Assembly: GCA_031256015.1 (NCBI GenBank)
Contig: JAIRRK010000162.1
Coordinates: 1-11,374, forward strand
DNA length: 11,374 nt
Source: Dysgonamonadaceae bacterium
Lineage (GTDB): Bacteria; Bacteroidota; Bacteroidia; Bacteroidales; Azobacteroidaceae
Direction of reading: 5' to 3'
Part shown: positions 5,887 to 11,374 of the stretch, in pieces
Layout: every line of letters starts with the position of its first letter
Numbering within the stretch: the first letter of the stretch is position 1
Notes under the pieces: model-generated
What the model saw: only the letters and a program-made list of their open reading frames with translations
The model's database searches: none
What the model was told of the DNA's origin: nothing
Made by a program: the position numbers and the translations under genes

Positions 5887-5958
5887 CGCGGAGTGGAGCA
5901 GTGGTAGCTCGCCAGGCTCATAACCTGGAGGTCGTTGGTTCGAGTCCGGCCTCCGCAA
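5887..5958 (+). tRNA. Initiator tRNA-Met (fMet), anticodon CAT
   Basis: The 72-base sequence folds as a full cloverleaf. The acceptor arm is CGCGGAG with CTCCGCA, with unpaired C1 and A72. The D arm is GAGC/GCTC. The anticodon arm is CCAGG-CTCATAA-CCTGG. The T arm is GTTGG-TTCGAGT-CCGGC, and the discriminator is A73. The C1-A72 mismatch is the mark of bacterial initiator tRNA and is needed for formylation. The anticodon stem has G:C at 30-40 and 31-39 but A:T at 29-41, so only two of the usual three consecutive G:C pairs are present. The CCA end is not encoded: CAA follows A73. Confidence 0.95.
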
Positions 5959-5967
5959 CAAGGCCGA

Positions 5968-5995
5968 AAGAGTCGCTAAAAAGCGGCTCTTTTTT
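5968..5995 (+). terminator. Rho-independent terminator of the tRNA gene
   Basis: AGAGTCGCT (5969-5977) pairs with AGCGGCTCT (5982-5990), with one G-T wobble and an AAAA loop. A run of six T residues follows, ending at 5995. It lies 10 bases after the tRNA. Confidence 0.9.
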
Positions 5996-6273
5996 ATGCC
6001 GGCACTTTAAAAAGCACAGATACAGTATTAAAAAGTAAATGTAATGTTAATAAGGTTGAATCAAAGGTCGTTTATCAAGTCAATTCGCCTTAACAGCATA
6101 TTATGGCGAGAATAGAAGAGCCGGTTTTTGATTTTTGACACAAACTTGTACAGGATGGAGCGTTTATCGAAAAATGGGATGTTTTTTACCATGAAAACGT
6201 CATTTATTGCTAAATCATAACGGTTCCAAATTCTAATAAGACGGAGTATTTATTATCAAATTTTAAATTTATT
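5996..6273 (+). other. Non-coding leader region upstream of the GH97 gene
   Basis: I see no credible gene in these 278 bases; only frames of about 20 codons or fewer start with ATG. No exact TAnnTTTG box was found on the plus strand; TAAGGTTG (6051-6058) is one base off but has no -33 partner. The main structure is an inverted repeat at 6085-6109, listed separately. The length suggests a long regulated leader or a non-consensus promoter. Confidence 0.5.
6085..6109. repeat. Inverted repeat in the GH97 leader
   Basis: TCGCCtTAA (6085-6093), seven bases, TTAtGGCGA (6101-6109): eight of nine positions pair, with one T-T mismatch. It could be an operator for a sugar-responsive regulator or an RNA hairpin. 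No T-run follows, so it is not a terminator. Confidence 0.4.
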
Positions 6274-8274
6274 ATGAAGGAGAAAAAATCATTTTTTATT
6301 TATTTGTTTTGTGCTTTATTTTGTTTTTCAACTATGGCCGATGCTCAAAAAATGTTTACCTTGCGAGCACCTGACGGTAAATTAACGGCTACGATTTCAG
6401 TAGGAGATATTGTGGCTTATACAGTATCCCATGATGGCGATATTATGTTGGATAAATCGTCTATATCCATGACTTTAGCTGATGGGTCAACATTTGGAAA
6501 GAATGCAAAACTGTCCGGTTCTTCTACGAAAAGCGTGAATGAAACGATTCCTGCATTCATTTACAAAAGAAATAAAGTTACAAACAATTATAATGAATTA
6601 ACTCTCAAATTCAAGGGTAATTATAATATTATTTTCAGAGCTTACAACGACGGAATTGCTTATCGTTTTATTTCTACCACGAAGAAGCCGTTTATTGTTG
6701 AGAGCGAATTAGCCGAATTTAATTTTCCGGCCGATAATAAAATATATGTGTCTTATGCAAATACCGGACAACCACTTGATAAACAATTCCAAAATTCGTT
6801 TGAACAACCTTATCATCATATCTCTTTAACGGAATGGAATAAAGATCGTTTGGGCATAACTCCCATACTTGTTGAAGGTGCGGCCGGCAAAAAAGTTTGT
6901 ATCACCGAAGTTGATTTGATGGATTATCCGGGAATGTTCCTTTATCCGGGAGAAAAAAATAATTCCTTAGTCGGCACTTTTGCTCCTTATCCGAAAGTGG
7001 TTGAGCAAGGCGGACATAACATGTTGCAAGGTATGGTTAGATCGCGAGAATCTTATATTGCCAAATACGATAAAGGTACCGGGTTCCCTTGGCGTACAAT
7101 CATAGTATCGACTAAAGATACCGAATTGGCTGATAACGATATGGTTTATAAACTTTCAACTCCGGCTCAAGGTGATTTTTCATGGGTGAAGCCCGGTAAA
7201 GTAGCCTGGGATTGGTGGAACGCTTGGAATCTTTATGATGTGGATTTCCGTGCAGGAGTCAATAACGAAACATACAAATATTATATTGATTTTGCATCTG
7301 AATATGGTCTCGAATACGTAATTCTGGACGAAGGTTGGGCGGTGAATTTGCAAGCTGATTTGTATCAAGTTGTTCCTGCAATTGATTTGAAGGAACTTAT
7401 CCGATATGCCGACAGTAAAAATGTGGGACTTATTCTTTGGGCAGGTTATTATGCTTTCAATAAGGACATAGAAGGTATTTGTAAGCATTATCATGAAATG
7501 GGAATCAAGGGATTTAAGATCGATTTCATGGATAGAGACGATCAGCCAATGGTTGATTTTCATCGTAGAGCAGCAGAAATAGCTGCAAAATATGAAATGT
7601 TAATAGACTATCACGGTACGTATAAACCAACCGGATTACAGCGAACTTATCCGAATGTAATTAATTTTGAAGGAGTTAATGGTCTGGAACAAATGAAATG
7701 GGCCGGTCGGGAGCTTGATCAAGTAAAATACGATGTATTAATACCGTTCATTCGTCAAATTGCCGGACCTATGGATTACACACAAGGTGCCATGCGTAAT
7801 GCCGCTAAAAATAATTACAGACCGATTAGCAGCGAAGCGATGAGTCAAGGAACTCGTTGCCGTCAGCTTGCGGAATACGTTATTTTCGAATCACCCTTGA
7901 ATATGCTCTGCGATAGTCCTTCAAATTACATAAAAGAATCGGAATGTACGGAATTTATATCAGCCGTTCCAACGGTATGGGATAATACCATTTCTTTAGA
8001 TGCAGAAGTAGGTAAGTACGTAGCTATCGCTCGCCAAAGCGGAAACGATTGGTATGTTGGTGCCTTAACCGATTGGAATGCAAGGGAAATGGAACTCAAC
8101 TTATCATTTTTGGGCGAAGGAAATTTCAAAGGCGAAGTTTATAAAGATGGTATAAATGCCGACAGAGCTGCACGCGATTATAAAAAAGAAATTATCGATA
8201 TTCCTGCAAATCGTATATTGCCTGTTTCTATGGCTCCGGGCGGAGGATATGTGATTAAAATCTACAAAGAATAA
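6274..8274 (+). CDS. Glycoside hydrolase family 97, retaining alpha-galactosidase-like, secreted
   Basis: Residues 1-24 form a Sec signal peptide: a basic start, a hydrophobic core (7-19) and MADA before the probable cut at Q25. The enzyme is therefore periplasmic or surface-associated. An N-terminal beta-sandwich (about 27-300) is followed by a (beta/alpha)8 barrel (about 305-570, starting WDWWNAWN) and a C-terminal beta domain. GH97 has inverting alpha-glucosidases (SusB, about 738 residues) and retaining alpha-galactosidases (BtGal97b, BT1871, 662 residues, nucleophile D415). This protein has 666 residues, with D417 in KIDFMDRDD as likely nucleophile and E472 in VNGLEQMKW as likely acid/base; E466 in NFEG is also conserved-looking. 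It belongs with the retaining group by length and motif. No susC/susD-like gene adjoins it and a terminator follows it, so it is a single-gene unit. The substrate (alpha-galactoside) is inference. Confidence 0.93.
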   Translation: MKEKKSFFIYLFCALFCFSTMADAQKMFTLRAPDGKLTATISVGDIVAYTVSHDGDIMLDKSSISMTLADGSTFGKNAKLSGSSTKSVNETIPAFIYKRNKVTNNYNELTLKFKGNYNIIFRAYNDGIAYRFISTTKKPFIVESELAEFNFPADNKIYVSYANTGQPLDKQFQNSFEQPYHHISLTEWNKDRLGITPILVEGAAGKKVCITEVDLMDYPGMFLYPGEKNNSLVGTFAPYPKVVEQGGHNMLQGMVRSRESYIAKYDKGTGFPWRTIIVSTKDTELADNDMVYKLSTPAQGDFSWVKPGKVAWDWWNAWNLYDVDFRAGVNNETYKYYIDFASEYGLEYVILDEGWAVNLQADLYQVVPAIDLKELIRYADSKNVGLILWAGYYAFNKDIEGICKHYHEMGIKGFKIDFMDRDDQPMVDFHRRAAEIAAKYEMLIDYHGTYKPTGLQRTYPNVINFEGVNGLEQMKWAGRELDQVKYDVLIPFIRQIAGPMDYTQGAMRNAAKNNYRPISSEAMSQGTRCRQLAEYVIFESPLNMLCDSPSNYIKESECTEFISAVPTVWDNTISLDAEVGKYVAIARQSGNDWYVGALTDWNAREMELNLSFLGEGNFKGEVYKDGINADRAARDYKKEIIDIPANRILPVSMAPGGGYVIKIYKE

Positions 8275-8326
8275 ACAATAATGCAGATATGAATTTTTAA
8301 TCAATCAACAGGAAGTTGAACGAAAT

Positions 8327-8356
8327 AAAAAAGTCACCGAAAAGTGACTTTTTTTT
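8327..8356 (+). terminator. Rho-independent terminator after the GH97 gene
   Basis: AAAAAAGTCAC (8327-8337) pairs with GTGACTTTTTT (8344-8354) around the loop CGAAAA, and the T-run continues to 8356. It separates the GH97 gene from the paaK operon. Confidence 0.88.
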
Positions 8357-8523
8357 ACAAATACAGACAAGAAATCGACTTTATAAGTCAATAATCAGTT
8401 GAAAATTTCAGATATTCATATAAAATCTTCTTTTTCCCTTTTAATTTATGTGAAAATGTAAATATTTTGTTGTTATTTTGTAACCTATTTTTTTTGAATA
8501 CGTATTAAACATTAAATAAGCAA
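8357..8523 (+). promoter_or_regulatory. Intergenic region with the presumed paaK promoter
   Basis: This AT-rich stretch has no gene. TTTG at 8466-8469 could be a -33 box, but the nearest -7-like sequence, TATTTTTTTTG (8486-8496), has too long a T-run to match TAnnTTTG exactly. The paaK promoter is expected here, though its exact position is unclear. Confidence 0.35.
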
Positions 8524-9828
8524 ATGATTTGGAATGAAACAGTGGAGTGTATGTCGCGAGATGATATGCGAAAACTTCAAGGAATCCGTTTGAAACAAAC
8601 TGTCGAAAGAGTTTATCATAATTGTGAACCGTATCGTAAACGAATGCAGGAAAAAGGAATAACTCCGGCAGATATCAATGATATAAGTGATATTGTTAAA
8701 CTTCCTTTTACTTCGAAACAAGATTTGCGTGATTATTATCCGTTCGGATTGCTGAGTACTCCCATGTCTGAAATTGTTCGTTTGCACGCTTCATCCGGAA
8801 CAACCGGTAAACCTATTGTGGTCGGATATACCCGAAATGATTTAAATTTGTGGAATGAAGTAGGAGCTCGTTGTTTTTCTGCCTTTGGATTAGGAAAACA
8901 GGATGTGGTTCAAGTGTCTTACGGATACGGATTGTTTACCGGAGGATTGGGAGCTCACGGTGCCGTTGAAACAATCGGAGGAACGGTGATTCCCATGTCG
9001 AGCGGAAACACGGAAAAGCAAATCATGTTGATGCGTGATTTCGGTGCGGTCGGTTTGGCTTGCACGCCTTCTTATGCTCTTTATTTGGCGGATGCGATGA
9101 AAGATTCCAATATTTCAAGGGAAGAATTTAAGTTGAAGGTGGGAGTTTTCGGAGCTGAGCCGTGGACCGAAGAAATGCGCCGGGAATTGGAATCTAAATT
9201 AGGAATTAAAGCGTATGATATTTACGGATTGACAGAAGTTATCGGTCCGGGAGTGGGACATGAATGTGAGTGTCAAAATGGAACTCATTTATGCGAAGAT
9301 CATTTTTTCCCGGAAATAATTGACCCGAAAACCGGAGAATCTTTACCTCCCGGAGAATCCGGAGAATTGGTTTTTTCAACAATCACAAAAGAAGGAATGC
9401 CCTTGTTGAGATTCAGAACGCGTGATTTAACTTGTTTGCATTACGAAAAATGTGAATGTGGACGAACTTCCGTGAGAATGAGCCGGATTCTGGGCCGATC
9501 GGACGATATGTTGATTATCAGAGGAGTGAATGTTTTCCCATCTCAGGTAGAGTCGGTGATTTGTGAAATAGAAGAATTGGAACCTCATTACTTCATTGTT
9601 GTAGATAGAATAAATAATTTGGATACATTTGAAATTCAGGTAGAAGTAAAAGACAATTTCTATTCCGATGAAGTATCTAAAATGATAGCAATAAAAAAAC
9701 GAATTGCACATCGTTTGCAAAGTGTGATCGGTTTAACTCCGGATATTAAATTAGTTGAACCAAGAAGCATTGAACGAAGTCAAGGTAAAGCAAAGCGAGT
9801 GAATGATAAAAGAAAGTTTAATTCATAA
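8524..9828 (+). CDS. paaK: Phenylacetate-CoA ligase family protein (PaaK-like)
   Basis: This is an ATP-dependent acyl/aryl-CoA ligase of the ANL superfamily. It makes an acyl-adenylate from an aromatic acid such as phenylacetate, then the CoA thioester. At 434 residues it has the normal PaaK length. The phosphate loop is SSGTTGKP (90-97), the adenine and acid segment is YDIYGLTEVIGPG (231-243), RTRD is at 298-301 and the hinge region is GRSDDMLIIRGVNVFP (324-339). A Cys/His cluster (H246, C248, C250, C257, later C310 and C312) may bind zinc. In many anaerobes such genes sit beside iorA/iorB, whose product makes arylacetyl-CoA from aromatic 2-oxoacids; those are absent here. An ACT-domain gene follows after 11 bases. 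The exact acid used is not known from sequence. Confidence 0.92.
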   Translation: MIWNETVECMSRDDMRKLQGIRLKQTVERVYHNCEPYRKRMQEKGITPADINDISDIVKLPFTSKQDLRDYYPFGLLSTPMSEIVRLHASSGTTGKPIVVGYTRNDLNLWNEVGARCFSAFGLGKQDVVQVSYGYGLFTGGLGAHGAVETIGGTVIPMSSGNTEKQIMLMRDFGAVGLACTPSYALYLADAMKDSNISREEFKLKVGVFGAEPWTEEMRRELESKLGIKAYDIYGLTEVIGPGVGHECECQNGTHLCEDHFFPEIIDPKTGESLPPGESGELVFSTITKEGMPLLRFRTRDLTCLHYEKCECGRTSVRMSRILGRSDDMLIIRGVNVFPSQVESVICEIEELEPHYFIVVDRINNLDTFEIQVEVKDNFYSDEVSKMIAIKKRIAHRLQSVIGLTPDIKLVEPRSIERSQGKAKRVNDKRKFNS

Positions 9829-9839
9829 AGAATAACGAC

Positions 9840-10265
9840 ATGTTAATAAAGCAATTATCTATATTTTTGGAAAACAAAAAAGGCCGATTTACGGAAGTTG
9901 CAAAAATTTTAGGCGATGCAGGAATCAACATGATTGCCTTTACGGTTGCCGAAAATTCTGATTTCGGTATTTTACGTTTGATTGTTTCCGAGCCTGAAAA
10001 AGCGAAAGAAGTTTTGAAAGAACATCGATATGCGGTTAATTCCACGGATGTTGTGTGCGTACAATGTCCCAATCAACCGGGTGCATTGTCCAAAATCATG
10101 AAAATCATTACGGAAGCAGGCATATTCATTGAATATATGTATGCCTTTTCGATGGGAGATAGAGCTCTTGTCATTCTTCGTCCCGATAACGTGGAAGCAA
10201 CCGTGAATGTCTTGTCGGAAAACAGAGTTGAACTTTTGGCCGCAAGTGAATTGTTTCGCTTGTAA
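9840..10265 (+). CDS. Tandem ACT-domain protein
   Basis: The 141-residue protein is two ACT domains and nothing else: about residues 1-65 (LIKQLSIFLENKKGRFTEVAKILGDAGINM) and 70-141 (DVVCVQCPNQPGALSKIMKIITEAGIFIEYMYAF). ACT domains bind amino acids or related small molecules and usually control an enzyme or transcription. The GRFTEVAKIL and PGALSKIMKII turns are the typical ligand-binding loops at the start of helix 1 of each domain. It has no enzyme domain of its own and lies 11 bases after paaK, so a role as regulatory partner or sensor for aromatic amino-acid metabolism is plausible (inference). Similar proteins are sometimes labelled as acetolactate synthase regulatory subunits; nothing here supports that link. 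Confidence 0.88.
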   Translation: MLIKQLSIFLENKKGRFTEVAKILGDAGINMIAFTVAENSDFGILRLIVSEPEKAKEVLKEHRYAVNSTDVVCVQCPNQPGALSKIMKIITEAGIFIEYMYAFSMGDRALVILRPDNVEATVNVLSENRVELLAASELFRL

Positions 10266-10301
10266 TGTCATTGGTGTTAAACCATAAAAAAAATTAAATC
10301 T

Positions 10302-10333
10302 TTTTCTAATTTCAAATGGATTAACTACTTTTG
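10302..10333 (+). promoter_or_regulatory. Promoter of the bamD-rpoZ operon
   Basis: TACTTTTG (10326-10333) matches the -7 consensus exactly, and TTTT (10302-10305) stands 20 bases upstream as a weak -33 box. Transcription would start near 10340, about 10 bases before the ATG at 10351. This rules out the in-frame GTG at 10333 as start, because it overlaps the promoter. Confidence 0.6.
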
Positions 10334-10350
10334 TGCACAAATTACCCTGT

Positions 10351-11169
10351 ATGAAGTTTCAATTAATCTGTTTTTCTTTGTTGTTTGTGTTGTTCGTTTC
10401 TTGCGGAGAATACAATAAAATATTAAAAAGTACGGATGTCATGGTAAAATATGACGCTGCAAAAAGGTATTTCAATGAAGGAAAATACGGACGATCCATT
10501 ACACTTTTGGAAGAAGTAGTTCCTTTAATGCGGGGGTCGGTTTATGCCGAAGAATCGCTTTATATGTTGGCTCAATCGTATTATTCTTCGAAAGATTATA
10601 TTACTGCCTCGGAATATTTCAAGACGTATTACAACATGTATCATCGAGGAGAATATACCGAATTGGCAAGATATTATTCTGCTTACGGACTATACTTGGA
10701 ATCTCCGGATCCCCGATTGGACCAGTCGGATACTTACAAAGCCATGCAACAATTTCAGGATTTTATAGATCTTTATCCGCAAAGCGAGAAAAAAGCGGAA
10801 GCGCAGGGCATTTTGTTTGAGTTGCAGGAAAAATTGTCGTTAAAAGAATTAATGGCAGTTCGATTGTACTATAACTTGGGAGATTATCTGATCTATTCGT
10901 TCCCGGGAGGAAATTATCTTTCTTGTGTCATTACGGCTCAAAACGCGGTACGCTTGTATCCGTTTACCAAGTACAGAGAAGAATTTATGTATTATATCTT
11001 CCGATCGAAATACGAAATAGCAATGAAAAGTATCGAAGAGAAAAAAGATATTCGCTATCGGGATGTTGTCGATGAATACTATTCTTACTTGAATGAATAT
11101 CCGGAAGGAAAATATGCAAAAGAAATTAAAAAACTATATGGAAATATAGAAAAAGAATTAAATAACTAA
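10351..11169 (+). CDS. bamD: Outer membrane assembly lipoprotein BamD
   Basis: BamD is a lipoprotein on the inner face of the outer membrane and, with BamA, folds outer-membrane beta-barrel proteins. From the ATG at 10351 it has 272 residues. A lipoprotein signal peptide ends at the lipobox FVSC, with C18 as the lipidated residue followed by GEYNKILKS, typical for Bacteroidota BamD. The mature part is a series of tetratricopeptide-like helix pairs: AKRYFNEGKYGRSITLLEEV, AEESLYMLAQSYYSSKDYITASEYFKTYY, then further repeats including the AMQQFQDFIDLYPQS unit and a C-terminal VVDEYYSYLNEYPEGKYAKE unit. The rpoZ gene follows after 23 bases, the usual order in the Bacteroidales, so the two are likely co-transcribed. 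Confidence 0.93.
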   Translation: MKFQLICFSLLFVLFVSCGEYNKILKSTDVMVKYDAAKRYFNEGKYGRSITLLEEVVPLMRGSVYAEESLYMLAQSYYSSKDYITASEYFKTYYNMYHRGEYTELARYYSAYGLYLESPDPRLDQSDTYKAMQQFQDFIDLYPQSEKKAEAQGILFELQEKLSLKELMAVRLYYNLGDYLIYSFPGGNYLSCVITAQNAVRLYPFTKYREEFMYYIFRSKYEIAMKSIEEKKDIRYRDVVDEYYSYLNEYPEGKYAKEIKKLYGNIEKELNN

Positions 11170-11192
11170 TTATTGTACAGATTGATAAATTT

Positions 11193-11374
11193 ATGGATTA
11201 CAGAAAAACAAAAGCACCGACCAATACGATCACTCGTGATATGATGAGTTTAGCCGAAGAAACAGGAAATGTTTATGAAACGGTTCGCATAATCGGAAAA
11301 CGTGCAAATGAAATTTCAGTTGAAATTAAGCACGACTTGGAGCGCAAACTGCAAGAGTTTTCCTCTTATTCCGA
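11193..11374 (+). CDS. rpoZ: RNA polymerase omega-type subunit RpoZ, N-terminal part (3' end outside window)
   Basis: The first 60 codons are visible from the ATG at 11193; the frame runs off the window. The segment with TITRDMMSLAEETGNVYETVRIIGKRANEISVEIK is characteristic of the roughly 110-residue Bacteroidota omega/Rpb6-like protein. The central VRIIGKRANEIS matches the conserved helix that binds the C-terminal tail of the beta' subunit in omega and RPB6. It assists assembly and stability of RNA polymerase. No promoter is visible in the 23 bases after bamD, so it is probably read from the bamD promoter. Confidence 0.9.
   Translation, partial: MDYRKTKAPTNTITRDMMSLAEETGNVYETVRIIGKRANEISVEIKHDLERKLQEFSSYS

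Noticed and set aside
5802..6038. Open frame running through the initiator tRNA
   Set aside because: It is created by the tRNA and its terminator and has no protein-like composition.
6154..6219. Short ATG frame of about 20 codons in the GH97 leader
   Set aside because: It has no ribosome-binding or conservation evidence; AT-rich leaders give such frames by chance.
7180..7563. 127-codon minus-strand frame inside the GH97 gene
   Set aside because: It is antisense to a well-supported gene; the residue pattern is that of a complement frame and no start region is seen.
10271..10292. Possible terminator between the ACT gene and bamD (TGGT/ACCA followed by A-run)
   Set aside because: The stem is only 4 bp and the run is A, not T, in the direction of transcription.
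1..11374. CRISPR array, phage genes, toxin-antitoxin or defence island
   Set aside because: No regularly spaced repeats, phage proteins or defence domains were found; apart from the IS, all genes belong to core or metabolic families.

Overview
The window reads as a chromosomal segment of an AT-rich member of the Bacteroidales (Bacteroidota). The signs are promoters of the Bacteroidota type (TTTG about 19 bases upstream of TAnnTTTG), weak or absent Shine-Dalgarno sites, a SusB-class GH97 glycosidase, the bamD-rpoZ gene pair with the short Bacteroidota omega-like protein, and a DUF5063 gene. The genus cannot be fixed from sequence alone.

Layout. Bases 1-1049 are the right part of an IS3-family insertion sequence. 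It has the orfA tail, a -1 frameshift signal, a complete D,D(35)E orfB and the right terminal repeat; its left end lies outside the window. Bases 1050-1306 hold no protein gene but do hold a promoter-to-terminator unit on the minus strand, which I read as a small RNA of about 70 nt. Bases 1307-3582 are a minus-strand operon: DUF5063 protein, DEDDy 3'-5' exonuclease, RlmI-type 23S rRNA methyltransferase. Bases 3678-5757 are a second minus-strand operon: TetR regulator, FabG-type reductase, RluA-family pseudouridine synthase. A divergent promoter region follows, then an initiator tRNA-Met with its own terminator (5887-5995).

Bases 5996-6273 are a non-coding leader. Next come a secreted GH97 glycosidase of the retaining alpha-galactosidase-like type (6274-8274, with terminator), a paaK-ACT two-gene operon (8524-10265), and bamD followed by the start of rpoZ (10351 to the window end).

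How the genes fit together. Most of the window is core genome: RNA modification and processing (RlmI, exonuclease, RluA, initiator tRNA), fatty-acid reductase chemistry under a likely local TetR repressor, outer-membrane assembly (BamD) and transcription (RpoZ). The accessory parts are the IS element and perhaps the GH97 gene, which has no SusC/SusD partner in view. I found no CRISPR array, phage module, toxin-antitoxin pair or clearly new defence system. The least explained items are the small RNA unit, the DUF5063-exonuclease-RlmI operon, the TetR operator candidate and the paaK-ACT pair.
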